From the NCBI RefSeq assembly GCF_019175385.1, contig NC_083343.1:49126457-49190456 (forward strand): a stretch of DNA of 64,000 bases, in the 5' to 3' direction. The notes under the pieces were generated by a model. It saw nothing but the letters and a program-made list of their open reading frames with translations, had not been told where the DNA came from and made no database searches. Numbering within the stretch: position 1 is the stretch's first letter; the number at the start of each line of letters is the position of its first letter. Below, in pieces: positions 35,122 to 47,111 of the stretch. A program made the position numbers and the translations under genes. This stretch comes from Lycium barbarum. Lineage: Eukaryota > Streptophyta > Magnoliopsida > Solanales > Solanaceae.

Positions 35122-35426
35122 ATAACTCTACCATATTTATCGCTTTCCTTGAAGGAGAAGTTTTAGACTTCTATAAATAGAAGATCTTTTTCTTCTTATA
35201 CAGAACACAATAGTATTTACAATGTGGTCATTAAATAGTCTTATTTAGGGGGAGATTATTCTCTCAATTGGATTTTATCGTTTTATATTAGTTTTCTCAG
35301 TCCAATTAGCCAAACCATATTAGAATAATATGCCTTTTTTAGAATAGATTTATTCGTTGTCTGATTTATCGCCATCAAGATTTGAAATTGTCAGCTTCCT
35401 CACGCCATGTTAGTTTGATCCCAATA
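35122..35426 (+). repeat. 3' LTR of the TRIM-like element, right piece
   Basis: It resumes the LTR broken at 5162. It has the TATAAATA box at 35172-35179 and the end GATCCCAATA (CA changed to TA). The first five bases, ATAAC, are the right target repeat of the nest. It is followed by GTTTT, the aged target repeat of the TRIM. Confidence 0.85.
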
Positions 35427-36633
35427 GTTTTGTGCTTTCTTCATTTATTTTTTGTCCCATTATCTACCTTGTTTTTTTAGTTCGTCAGTCACTATTCACC
35501 AAGATCATTGTGCCATTCCGATTTGGTATTTTATTTTTTAAAATTAAATTTACAATTCCACTTAAATATCAAACGTTCTTCTTTGTAACTTGAATATTTT
35601 GAAACCTCATTTCTCTTATTATTCTGAAACCTAATTTCACTTATTATCTAATTTCTGAAAATATTAATACATAAACTCTTGGGATTCGAAGTAATAAACT
35701 TGTATATTTTGCACTATCTTTTGAAAAGCTAAAAATATTTTTAATTATTTGCGGAAACGTACTTTTTGTTTGTTTTAAAATTCAACAATTATAAAATGAT
35801 AATGCGTAAATTGAGTGAGGTATTTTCCCATTTCCGCGTAGCGCAAGAAACTCAGTGGTTGGTGTTGTTTCCATCTCTCTTTCGGAACATCAACAAATAA
35901 TTACTTCAGTTTGATAGTAAAGGGGCAAACGTGTTGTAAATTTAACCTAAATGAGAAAAAAAATTGAGTTACTGACATTTTGCACGTGAAAAATTATCAG
36001 AATTTGTTTCCACATCGGATGACCTTTAGCGGAAAGGGGTACTTTTGAGCCTTCAGCTAAGAATGCTTCGTTTATTCGAATAAATAAAGTATGATAAATT
36101 AAACCTGTTCGAATAGTAAAGTGACAAAATTGACCCTTTTTTCTTTTTTCCTCTAAAATAAATGTGCTCTAAGGAAGTGAAGCAAACTATTTTGGCCCAC
36201 ATTACTGGAAAACAAGAAATGGCCAATTGGTCATAAAAGATTGTCTGACAATGCGTTGGCCCACGTTACTGGAATTTATTGCTTTCATTTCATACCGGTA
36301 GTCCAAAGTCCAAATTGCTCCAACGGAAACATTTAACCTTCCAATGACTTTCTTGTCACTTTTTTTTATTTGTTTAATAAGGTCTAACTTGAAGCACTTG
36401 AAAATAGGTTGCATAAGGTTTGACATAAGACTGGATTCTGTACAAATCAAAGAACGTAATAAAAAATTTAATTAAGCAACAGGTGAAAATTGTTAAAATT
36501 AATATACTTTGTTTTAACTTTTCATTTTGACAAAAATGAAGAGCTAATGGACATCACAACGATGAAATAGGTTTAAAAAAAAAAAAAACGACTCACACGC
36601 CTTTGGCTTCCACAGGTTTAATTTGTTTTACCA
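35427..36633. other. AT-rich stretch without a recognisable gene
   Basis: I see no coding homology. Motifs such as CCACATCGGATGACC (about 36010) and ATAGTAAAGTGACAAAATTGACCC (36113 on) resemble, in reverse, words at 3480-4000. Both may be wrecks of one DNA-transposon family. Confidence 0.5.
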
Positions 36634-36638
36634 TTAAC

Positions 36639-36802
36639 TGATAGACTATGTAATAGTCTATGTAAATATTGTAAATATTCTCATCCTTATGTATAGTAAT
36701 TAGGTCCTATAATTTAGCCTAGTATCACTCTGATAGTGAGATACCTACTTTGTATATAATGTCTTTCATACATCAATACAAATCACGGATTGATTTCCTA
36801 CA
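36639..36802 (+). repeat. Copia element, 5' LTR
   Basis: 164 bp, TGATAGACTATG to TTTCCTACA, matching 50933-51087. A TATATAAT box lies at 36753-36760. It is flanked by TTAAC (36634-36638), found again at 51088-51092. A very short LTR is usual for the Ale/Retrofit clade. Confidence 0.95.
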
Positions 36803-36814
36803 TGGTATCATACT
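36803..36814 (+). other. Copia primer-binding site
   Basis: TGGTATCATACT directly after the LTR; the first eight bases match the initiator Met tRNA 3' end. Confidence 0.85.
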
Positions 36815-36923
36815 AGGTTTCTCCTAAAAACCCTAGCTTCCTAAACCCTAGTCGTCCACCTCCCTCTTCTCTCCTAACCCTAGCCGTAGCCGCCACCCCT
36901 TCCTCCTCCCTCTTCTCTCTTCA

Positions 36924-37298
36924 ATGGCTGACACCAAAAATTTCCATTGTGCTTTAACCGTCACGAATGTGAAATCTTTAATCCCAATCACTCTAGACAT
37001 GGAAACCGGCCATTATCACGAATGGACGACACTATTCAAAGTTCTAGCCCACGTCCACTCCGTACTTTAACACATCATACCACCAACTGATACCACTGAA
37101 CTCACCGCGTACAACGCACCAAAGGCGGCTAACCTTCCGCTCTGAAAACGGCTAGATGCGGTGGTCCTTCAATGGATATACACCACCGTATCCCATGATA
37201 TTCTTACCTCTATTCTCGTGGCGGATGATGTTGCAGAGAAGGCTTGGAATCGAGCTGCTCAACTTTTCCAAGATAACAAGCACGCAAGGGCAGCGTAC
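36924..37298 (+). pseudogene. gag: Copia gag, first part, before the G1 insertion
   Basis: It starts at ATG 36924 (MADTKNFHCAL). Typical Ale-type gag words follow: PITLDMETGHYHEW, then, after two stops (TAA near 37069, TGA near 37144), [31 protein letters not shown]. Gag coats the element RNA. The frame is interrupted at 37298 by G1 and continues exactly at 47117 (AAY|LETE). Confidence 0.88.
37294..37298. repeat. Target-site duplication CGTAC, left copy
   Basis: CGTAC at 37294-37298 and 47112-47116 flank G1 exactly. Removing G1 and one copy restores the copia gag frame. Confidence 0.97.
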
Positions 37299-37555
37299 TG
37301 TTACACCTCGGAAAATTTTCCGTTGGTACGCAAGAGAATGAACTAGTGATGAATATGAGTGCATGATGTCCATGAGCAAGAAACGACGTTTGATGACCTT
37401 AGGCGAGATTTCGAAAGTATCCGATGTGAGACGAGGAAGTTGGCTAAATTAAGATGAGATACAACGTGAGCAATGCATGTGCATGGACGGGGGAGATTAA
37501 AATGAGAAGTCTAAGAAATATGGGAAGTTGCAGAATTGCAACTGCCCAGTGGTCG

Positions 37556-37812
37556 TATTGCAAAATACGGACCGTAAATTGCTATACGGTCCATAAACTG
37601 GCAGTCGTAAACTGCCATGCAAAAGCTTCAGCTTTCTACCCAGCCGAGAAATGGTAAAATACGACCAGGTTTACGGACCGTAAAGTGATTACGACCCGTA
37701 AACCATGGTCGTAAATCACCATGCATGCAGTCTTAAGTTTCTGGTTCTCCTTAAGCTTAAAGACGACCACGAGGGACGGTCCGTAAACTGAAATACGGAC
37801 CGTAAACCTCCA
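37556..37812. promoter_or_regulatory. Palindrome cluster TTTACGGACCGTAAA type (G1)
   Basis: About eight repeats, e.g. AATACGGACCGTAAA, TATACGGTCC, TTTACGGACCGTAAAG, GACGGTCCGTAAAC. The equivalent in the 3' LTR is at 44983-45213. Confidence 0.5.
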
Positions 37813-38098
37813 TGGACGACCACTGTTCACCCAGCACAGATTTTTCAATTCATTAAATATGAGGATCAAGACTTGCTTTATTTCATTTCCACATTACACC
37901 ACTTCTCTCTAGAATCATCTGTCTACATTTATTTCATAATTTTTCAAGGATTATAAGTCCCCAACAACATAAACAAGTGAATCAAGTGTGAGCAAGCCAT
38001 TAAATACCATTCAAGTCAAGACATGCAAATGGAGAAAAACTAGGGTTTGGCTCAAAGTGGGGTATCATCAACCAAATCTTGATCCCACAACTTCTAAG

Positions 38099-39085
38099 GT
38101 AAGATTCATGATTTTTACAAGATGTTTAAGGTATTGGAGAATTAAAATACATGGATTGTAGAAAATGAGGTCAACTAGGTCATGAATGGTGAATAGTGAC
38201 ATTTTGAGGAATAGTTTGAATTGAATTATGAATGTTGTTGTGTTACGATATGAATGTATTATAAATGGTACTAAGATCATGAACTCGACACTTTAGACGA
38301 ATGGACGAAGTTGGAGGTCATGACCATAAATATGGGAGAATTAGAAGGAAATTGAGAAATCTAGATAATGTGGATGATGTGAATGACTAATGGCCATTGT
38401 TATGATATTAATGAAGGTATAGACGCTAGCATTGGAAGGAAACGTGCAAGTGTAGAATAGTCCGACGAAAAGGTATGTAAGGCTAACCCTTCTTTCATAA
38501 GGCATGGTTCTTGGCCAAATTTTCTAATTCCTCTATATGAGTATGTTGTATTCAAGTGATTGACATTCCGAGCTCATAAGCTCATAATCCTTAACATGTA
38601 ATACGATTGTACTATGCTCCTCATATGACGGGTAAGCCTTGGTAGGGCTAGGTATGAGTAACCTTGAGCCTTGGTTGGCCAAGTATGTATGAAACACTGA
38701 TCCTATGAGGTCGGGTATGCTATGTAAATGCTATGTATGTATATAAGTGTATGTCTATGTATATAATATGAATATGAATGTGAAAAGACTATGTATAAGA
38801 ATATGAATACGAATAAGGACATGTATACGAATATGAGCACAAGTATGGTACGAGTACTATTATGGAATAAGGATGATGACGTAGGTGTACAAATACGTAT
38901 GAAAAATGGAAAGTCCTATGAAAGGCAGGTAAGTGCTATGACGATGATATTATTGTCTCCCTTTCCTATGTCACTTCATATATTGTCTATGATGCTTCTA
39001 TATTGATGTTAATCATGCTTTACATACTCAGTACATTCTTCGTACTGACGTCCTTTTGTTTGTGGACGTTGCGTCATGCCCGCAG
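38099..39085 (+). other. Possible leader intron in the G1 5' LTR
   Basis: The donor TTCTAAG|GTAAGA and the acceptor CATGCCCGCAG| bracket 987 bases. The 3' LTR carries the same pair at 45470 and 46669. Consensus only. Confidence 0.35.
39029..39069 (+). promoter_or_regulatory. Double stem-loop in the G1 5' LTR
   Basis: CAGTAC (39029-39034) with GTACTG (39042-39047); ACGTCC (39048-39053) with GGACGT (39064-39069). Confidence 0.6.
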
Positions 39086-39533
39086 TTGCACAGGGAGACA
39101 GACTTGATCCATAGCTGCCTATTCGGAGATTTCATAGAGAGCTCCAATTCCTTCGGAGCCATATCTTTTGGGTACTCATTCTTTTGTGTATATAATTATG
39201 GGCATAGCGGGGTCCTGTCCCGCTAATGTGATATGTTATACTCTTAGAGGCTCGTAGATATGTGTGTGTGTGTGGGTTGATGTGTTTGGCCTTGTCGGCC
39301 TATGTTTTGTATATCATTTTGTTGGCCACGTGGGCCCATGTACATTGACGTGGCATAGATGCCTATGATGATATAAATGGGTTGTTGTCCAATGGGACTA
39401 GTTGACGAATGAATGGAAATGCATGTATAATTATGTGGCTCACCTAGATGTAAGTATAAGAGTAAGCTAAGAGGGTGCTCGGGTGGGTTAGCACGGGTGC
39501 TCGTCGCGGCCCCGAGTCGGGTCGTGACAAAAG

Positions 39534-39545
39534 TGGTATCAAAGC
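39534..39545 (+). other. G1 primer-binding site
   Basis: TGGTATCAAAGC four bases after the LTR, one base from the standard initiator Met tRNA site. Confidence 0.92.
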
Positions 39546-39739
39546 AGTTCAGTCCTAGGATGTGTCTACGAGCCGTGTCTAGTAGAGTCTTGGTTATGGG
39601 TGTGTTGCGCGCCACACTTATAAACAAGAAGCTGCGGACATTTTAGGAATATATGACCTTCTTTCTTCATAAGAATCATGCGATAGAGCTATGATGTTGG
39701 AAATTCTTGCTCCTAAATCGTGTGTTGTGTATTTCAGAG

Positions 39740-40643
39740 ATGCCTAAAAAGAAAAAGGCTACAGCAGCCCAAAGGGGCAAGACGGTGGCAGAAAAACGGG
39801 CTGAAAGAGCACCGCCACCGGTAGTAGAGGAAGATGAGTCCCAGAGTGCGGCTCAATCTCAGTCCTCCCAGACAGTGCCTATTACCGAGGAGCACGTGGG
39901 AGCCTCAGCCCCAGCTCCAGCTCCTCCACCGAATGCTTCGGGCCAAGATGTGAGAGAGGCAATTAATTTGTTGACTCAGTTGGTTGCGGCCCAGACTCAG
40001 AGGCCAAGCGCAGGGCAAGGTGACAGGGCTGTTAGTACAAGAGCCCGTGATTTCATTACTTTGAACCCTCCGAAATTCTTTGGGTCAAAACCGGAGGAGG
40101 ATCCCCAGGACTTTATTGATGGTATGCTAAGGACGCTCCAGTTGGTACATGCTTCAGACACCGAGTCGGTAGAGCTAGCATCGTATAGATTGAGGGACGT
40201 CTCAATCCAGTGGTATACGGTTTGGATGGCTTCATGGGGAGGCAATGCACCTCCGCCAGTATGGCAAGAGTTTGTCGATGCTTTTCTCCGTCATTACATG
40301 CCTCTAGAAGTTCGGCGAGCAAGGGCCGATAAATTCTTAAATTTGAGGCAAGGCAGTATGAGTGCCCTAGAGTATAGCCTCCGTTTTAACTCCTTGGCCA
40401 GGTATGCTTCGGCTATGGTAGCAGATATGGGCGACAGGGTACACTGACAAATGCTTGACTGCGCCCCTTCAGGACGGTATGGATATTGCACGCATTCAGG
40501 CACATGTTCAGAACTTAGAGGAAAGCCTACAACAGCGGAGAAGTGAACGTGAACAAGATAGGGGACATACCAAGAGGGCCACATCTTCGGGCCCAATAAG
40601 TGAGTCCAGAGGTGGACACAGGCAACAGTTCCCTAGACATTAG
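39740..40643 (+). pseudogene. gag: G1 gag, broken
   Basis: The start is ATG 39740 (MPKKKKATAAQRGKT), chosen because it aligns with the gag start of element A; an upstream ATG at 39707 is in frame but has no counterpart. A Pro/Ala/Gln-rich stretch is followed by the gag domain (DFIDGMLRTLQLVHASD, EFVDAFLRHYMPLEVRR, SALEYSLRFNSLARYA). A small deletion near 40442 removes the RFVSGL block and shifts the frame to TGA at 40445. The sequence goes on in another frame (APLQDGMDIARIQAH) to TAG at 40641. Confidence 0.88.
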
Positions 40644-41933
40644 GGCTATTCCATGACCAGTCCACCTCCACAGTTTTCAGGCCAAGGCCTTGATAGATCT
40701 GTTCATTCAGGGCCGAGTCAGAGTTATTCAGGGTCCCAGTTCAGAGGTGATTCAGGCCAGTCAAGGCCACCTGTGCCACGATGTTCCCAGTGTGGGAAGT
40801 CGCATTGGGGTCAGTGCCGATTGGGTTCAGATGTTTGCTATTCATGTGGTCGACCGGGCCATATTATGCGTGATTGCCCCTCAGTGCATGGTAGAGGTAG
40901 GACCCAGCCATCAGGGTCGGTAGCCGGATCTTCGGCATCTGTACGCCCTACGAGACCAGGTTCATATGCGCCAGTCGGCCATGGTAGAGGTAGAGGCAGA
41001 GCTCCCAGTACTAGCGGTCCTCAGCACCGTATTTATGCTTTGGCTGGACGCCAAGATCTTGAGTCTTCTCCTGATGTGGTCACAGGTATATTATCGGTAT
41101 TCTCTCATGATGTATATGCTTTGATTGATCTGGGCTCCACATTATCATATGTTACTCCATATATTGCGGGTCGATTTATAGTTGAGCCGGAGTCTATCAA
41201 GCCTTTTGAGGTGTCTACACCCGTGGGTGAATCGGTAATAGCTAGCCGAGTGTATAGAGGTTGTGTAGTCGTGATTTGTGACCGTCGTACCATGATTGAT
41301 TTGCATGAGCTAGAGATGGCAGATTTTGATGTCATTATGGGCATGGATTGGTTGGCTTCTTGTTATGCCAATGTTGATTGTAGAATGAAGATGGTTCGTT
41401 TCCAATTTCCGGGGGAACCAGTCTTAGAATGGAAAGGAAATACGGCATCACCAAAAGGTAGGTTTATTTCCTATCTAAAGGCAAGGAAGATGATCACGAA
41501 AGGGTGCATTTATCACCTAGTGCGAGTTCAAGATGTAGAAGCTGAGTCACCGACTCTACAGTCAGTTCTAGTGGTGAACGAATTTCCGGATGTGTTCCCG
41601 GAAGAGCTTCCAGGCCTTCCTCCCGAGCGAGAGATCGATTTTGCGATTGATGTGTTGCCAGACACTAAACCGATATATATTCCTCCCTATAGAATGGCAC
41701 CCGCAGAGTTGAAAGAGTTGAAGGAGCAATTGAAAGACTTGCTTGAAAAAGGCTTCATTAGGCCTAGTTCGTCCCCGTGGGGAGCGCCCGTACTGTTTGT
41801 CCAAAAGAAAGATGGCTCCTTGAGAATGTGCATCGATTATCGGCAATTGAATAAAGTGACGATTAAGAACAAGTATCCTCTCCCGAGGATCGATGACTTA
41901 TTTGATCAATTGCAAGGTGCCAAGTGGTTTTGA
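40644..41933 (+). pseudogene. pro-pol: G1 zinc knuckle, protease and start of RT
   Basis: An open frame with a Gln/Ser/Gly-rich linker and an intact zinc knuckle [14 protein letters not shown] (about 40834-40880). The protease follows ([24 protein letters not shown]), then the RT N-terminus ([36 protein letters not shown]). It ends in TGA at 41931-41933 inside AKWF|SK, where A and G2 have a Ser codon. The protease motif is LIDLGST where the relatives have LIDPGST. Confidence 0.9.
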
Positions 41934-42988
41934 AAGAACGATTTGAGGTCCGGGTATCACCAAGTAAGAGTTAGGGAGAAAGATATCCCTAAGACAACTT
42001 TCAGAAAAAGATATGGCCATTTCGAGTTCCGAGTAAGTCGTTTGGGTTAACTAATGCACCGGCAGTGTTTATGGACCTAATGAACAATGTATTCAGACCT
42101 TTTCTAGATCTATTTGTAATTGTATTCATCGACGACATCTTAGTGTATTCTAGATCCGAGGACAAGCATGTGGATCATTTGCAAATTGTCCTTGGAGTTC
42201 TTCGAGCTCGAGAGTTGTTTGCAAAATTCTCCAAGTGCGAGTTTTGGTTGAACTCGGTATCATTTCTGGGCCATATCGTTGCAGCCGATGGTATTCGAGT
42301 TGATAGCCAAAAGATCGAGGCCGTGAAGACTTGGCCAAGGCCCACGACTCCTACGGAGGTTCGTAGCTTTTTGGGCTTAGCAGGTTATTACAGAAGATTT
42401 GTTGAAGGTTTCTCTTCTATTTCTGCACCGCTCACCAAGTTGACTCAGAAGTCAGCTAAGTTTCAATGGACAGATGCTTGCGAGTGTAGTTTCCAAGAGT
42501 TGAAAGACCGATTGACTTCAGCCCCAGTCTTGACACTTCCAGAGGGATTGAAAGGATACGTTATTTATTGTGATGCTTCAGGCGTCGGGCTAGGCTGTGT
42601 ATTGATGCAAAATGGTAAGGTGATTGCGTATGCTTCTAGACAATTACGGAAACATGAACAGAACTATCCAACCCACGATTTAGAATTAGCCGCAGTGGTC
42701 CATGCATTAAAGATATGGCGACATTATTTATATGGTGTCCATGTGGATTTTTATACAGATCATAAGAGCCTTCAGTATATCTTCAAGCAGAAAGAGTTGA
42801 ATTTGCGACAACGACGATGGTTGGAGTTGCTAAAGGATTACGATGTTGATATCTTGTATCACCCCGGAAAGGCTAACGTTGTGGCTGACGCTCTTAGCCA
42901 CAGATCCATGGGAAGTCTAAGTGATGTGCGACCAGAAAAGAAAGAGATGACCCGTGAGCTTCAACAGTTAGCGAGCCTAGGAGTCTGA
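41934..42988 (+). pseudogene. pol: G1 reverse transcriptase and RNase H
   Basis: The palm region continues ([11 protein letters not shown]) until a one-base loss near 42033 within RVMSFG. From there RT is open with the active site FIDDILVYS (about 42126-42152) intact. RNase H follows ([49 protein letters not shown]). It ends in TGA at 42986-42988, a C-to-T change of an Arg codon by comparison with G2. Confidence 0.92.
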
Positions 42989-44506
42989 GTAGTGGACTCA
43001 GGTAGCAGCGGAGCTACTATTCAGGATTTAGCAGTTTCATCGCTAGTAGCGGAAGTAAAAGAGCGACAATATGAGGATCCCATGCTAATGCAGTACAAAG
43101 ATACACTCCCTCAGAAGGAGGAGTCATCATTTGATATTTTGGAAGACGGAATTCTCCGATGTCGAGGTAGGTTATGTGTTCCCGATGTGGTAGGTCTACG
43201 TCACCAAATATTGAGGGAAGCTCATTGTTCCCGTTACTCCGTTCACCCCGGGGCGACGAAAATGTATCATGATCTTAAGTTTATATATTGGTGGAATGGG
43301 ATGAAGAAAGACGTAGCGGAATTTGTAGCTCAATGTCCTAATTGCCAACAAGTGAAGATCGAGCACCAAAAGCCGGGTGGCTTGTTGCAAGCTATAGAAA
43401 TCCCGACGTGGAAGTGGGAAGTGATTAATATGGATTTCATTACAGGGTTACCCCGTTCTCGACGTAAGTATGATTCCATATAGGTGATTGTGGATAGACT
43501 CACAAAGTCAGCTCATTTCTTACCGGTCAGGACGACCTATGTGGCAGAAGATTATGCGAAGCTTTATCTTAAAGAGATAGTGAAACTCCATGGCGTTCCA
43601 GTATCTATTATCTCCGATAAAGGGACTCAGTTTACAGCTAAGTTTTGGGAGTCTTTCCAAGAGGGGTTAGGGACCCAAGTGTGCCTTAGCATGGCGTTTC
43701 ACCCACAGACCGACGGGCAGGCCGAACGTACCATTCAGACCCTTGAAGATATGTTGCGAGCATGTATGTTAGATTTTGGAGGAAATTGGGATGATCATTT
43801 GCCACTCATTGAATTTGCATACAGTAATAGTTACCATTCCAGCATTCAAATGGCACCGTATGAAGCTCTATATGGGCGAAAGTGTAGATCCCCAATTAGG
43901 TGGTTTGAAACCGGAGAAACTATGTTGATAGGGCCAGACTTGGTCCAGCAAGCAATAGAGAAAGTTAAGCTCATACAAGATCGGCTGCTAGCGGCTCAAA
44001 GTCGTCAAATGTCCTATGCGGATAATCGTCGAAAAGACATAGAGTTCGAAGTGAAAGATTGGGTATTCTTGAAAGTGTCGCAGATGAAGGGCGTAATGAG
44101 ATTTGGCAAAAAGGGGAAGCTCAGTCCCCGGTATATTGGGCCATACGAAATTGTACGCAAGATAGGCAAAGTGGACTATGAGTTAAATCTACCTCCAGAG
44201 TTGGAGTCAGTTCATCCAGTATTTCATGTTTTGATGCTTCGGAAATGTGTTGGAGATCCTACTAGGATCGTCCCAGTGAATGATGTGCAAGTAACAGAGA
44301 AATTGACTTATGAAGAGATACCCATTGCCATACTAGATAGGCAAGTACGGAGACTTAGAAACAAAGAAGTCGCCTCAGTTAAGGTCTTATGGAGGAACAA
44401 CAATCGAGAGGAAATGACGTGGGAAGCAGAAGAGAGTATTCGATCCAAGTACCCACATCTATTTCATCCCTCGGAAGAAGTACAAAATGAGACGTCGAGA
44501 TCATAA
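42989..44506 (+). pseudogene. pol: G1 integrase and chromodomain-like tail
   Basis: HHCC region (HPGATKMYHDLKFIYWW, CPNCQQVK) and catalytic core. TAG at 43481-43483 replaces the Trp codon after YDSI. From 43484 it is open for 340 codons: SDKGTQFTAKF, FHPQTDGQAERT, the GKKGKLSPRYIGPY block and the chromodomain-like tail (SVKVLWRNNNREEMTWEAE). It ends at the natural stop 44506. The catalytic D, D and E appear present. Confidence 0.92.
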
Positions 44507-44673
44507 GGTATGCATGTTTTCCTTTTATGCTTTTGGGTCGTGTGTGGCCAATTTTTATGTTATTATGTAGTGGCCCTGTGTGGCATCGATATTATGGGTT
44601 GTTGTGTCAAGATGGCAGTGCCATAATGTAGGGGAAACTCTGGCGAAATTTTTATAGAATCCCCGAAGACTTT

Positions 44674-44717
44674 AACATTCGAGGACGAATGTTCTTAAGG
44701 GGGGGAGGGGGGGACAA
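44674..44717 (+). other. G1 palindrome and polypurine tract
   Basis: AACATTCGAGGACGAATGTT (44674-44693) is a near-perfect palindrome. AAGGGGGGGAGGGGGGGGACAA (44697-44717, split by one A) leads straight into the LTR start at 44718. Confidence 0.9.
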
Positions 44718-47111
44718 TGTTACACATCGAAAAAAATTTCGCTGGTACGCAAGAGAATGACCTAGTGATGAATATGAGTGCATGATGTCCATGAGCAAGA
44801 AACGACGTTTGATGACCTTAGGCGAGATTTCGAAAGTATCCGATGTGAGACGAGGAAGTTGGCTAAATTAAGATGAGATACAAGGTGAGCAATGCATGTG
44901 CATGGATGGGGGTGATTAAAATGAGAAGTCTAAGAAATATGGGAAGTTGAAGAATTGCAACTGCCCGGTGGTCGTATTGCAAAATACGGACCGTAAATTG
45001 CTATACGGTCCGTAAACTGCCATGCAAAAGCTTCAGCTTTCTGCCCAGCCGAGAAATGGTAAAATACGACCAGGTTTACGGACCGTAAAGTGATTTACGG
45101 CCCGTAAACCATGGTCGTAAATCACCATGCATGCAGCCTTAAGTTTCTGGTTCTGCTTAAGCTTAAAGACGACCACGAGGGACGGTCCGTAAACTGAAAT
45201 ACGGACCGTAAACCTCCATGGACGACCACTGTTCACCCAGCACAGATTTTTCAATTCATTAAATATGAGGATCAAGACTTGCTTTATTTCATTTCCACAT
45301 TACACCACTTCTCTCTAGAATCATCTCTCTACATTTATTTCATACAAGTGAATCAAGTGTGAGGAAGCCATTAAATACCATTCAAGTCAAGACATGCAAA
45401 TGGAGAAAAACTAGGGTTTGGCTCAAAGTGGGGTATTATCAACCAAAGCTTGTTCCCACAACTTCTAAGGTAAGATTCATGATTTTTACAAGATGTTTAA
45501 GGTATTGGAGAATTAAAATACATGGATTGTAGAAAATGAGGTCAACTAGGTCATGAATGGTGAATAGTGACATTTTGAGGAATAGTTTGAATTGAATTAT
45601 GAATGTTGTTGTGTTACGATATGAATGTATTATAAATGGTACTAAGATCATGAACTCGACACTTTAGACGAATGGACGAAGTTGGAGGTCATGACCATAA
45701 ATATGGGAGAATTAGAAGCAAATTTAGAAATCTAGATAATGTGGATGATGTGAATGACTAATGGCCAATGTTATGATATTAATGAAGGTATAGACGCTAG
45801 CATTGGAAGGAAACGTGCAAGTGTAGAATAGTCCGACGAAAAGGTATGTAAGGCTAACCCTTCTTTCATAAGGCATGGTTCTTGGCCAAATTTCTAATTC
45901 CTCTGTATGAGTATGTTGTATTCAAATGATTGACATTTCTAATCCTTAACATGTACTACGATTGTACTATGCCCCTCATATGACGGGTAAGCCTAAGATA
46001 TGGATGTAGTAATAATGACGATGATAGTGATGACGATAATAATAATAATGATGCCAAAGGTGCCTACGGGCTATTATACTTATATGTGCCTATGAAGGGC
46101 TATAATGATACCCCGAGCTTATAACGCCGGGTAGGATATATGTATTTGATTATGTATAAAGTATGTATACGATTTCGTAACGCGCGCACACCTCTGCAGA
46201 TGGTACAGATAACCCTGAAGCCTTGGTAGGGCCAGATATGAGTAACCTTGAGCCTTAGTTGGCCAAGTATGTATGAAACACCGATCCTATGAGGTCGGGT
46301 ATGCTATGTAAATGCTATGTATGTATATAAGTGTATGTCTATGTATATAATATGAATATGAATGTGAAAAGACTATGTATAAGAATACGAATACGAATAA
46401 GGACATGTATACGAATATGAGCACAAGTATGGTACGAGTACTATTATGGAATACGGATGATGACGTAGGTGTACAAATACGTATGAAAAATGGAAAGTCC
46501 TACGAAAGGCAGGTAAGTGCTATGACGATGATATTATTGTCTCCCTCTCCTATGTCACTTCATATATTGTCTATGATGCTTCTATATTGATGTTAATCAT
46601 GCTTTACATACTCAGTACATTCTTCGTACTGACGTCCTTTTGGTTGTGGACGCTGCGTCATGCCCGCAGGTGCACAGGGAGACAGACTTAATCCATAGCT
46701 GCCTATTTGGAGATTTCATAGAGAGCTCCAATTGCTTCGGAGCCATATCTTTTGGGTACTCGTTCTTTTGTGTATATAATTATGGGAATAGCGGGGTCCT
46801 GTCCCGCTAATGTGATATGTTATACTCTTAGAGGCTCGTAGATATGTGTGTGTGTGGGTAGATGTGTTTGGCCTTGTCGGCCTATGTTTTGTATATCATT
46901 TTGTAGGCCACGTGGGCCCATGTACATTGACGTGGCATAGATGCCTATGATGATATAATGGGTTGTTGTCGAATGGGACTAGTTGACGAATGAATGGAAA
47001 TGCATGTATAATTATGTGGCTCACCTAGATGTAAGTATAAGAGTAAGCTAAGAGGGTGCTCGGGTGGGTTAGCACCGGGTGCTCGTCGCGGCCCCGCGTC
47101 GGGTCGTGACA
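44718..47111 (+). repeat. G1 3' LTR
   Basis: 2394 bp, TGTTACACATCG to GGGTCGTGACA. High identity to the 5' LTR apart from the indels noted there, so G1 is one of the younger layers. Donor-like site at 45470, acceptor-like site ending at 46669. Confidence 0.95.

Larger units (their letters stand above)
37299..39529 (+). repeat. G1 5' LTR
   Basis: 2231 bp, TGTTACACCTCGG to GGGTCGTGACA. It is very like 44718-47111. It lacks 229 bases present in the 3' LTR (lost between two AAGCC words, junction 38634-38638) and has about 37 bases near 37938-37975 that the 3' LTR lacks. It has a palindrome cluster at 37556-37812, a donor-like CTAAG|GTAAGA at 38099, a stem-loop at 39029-39069 and an acceptor-like GCCCGCAG ending at 39085. 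Confidence 0.95.

Noticed and set aside
35427..36633. Left half of the hAT transposase gene
   Set aside because: Checked on the minus strand for a continuation of the BED finger frame; no transposase motif could be recognised.
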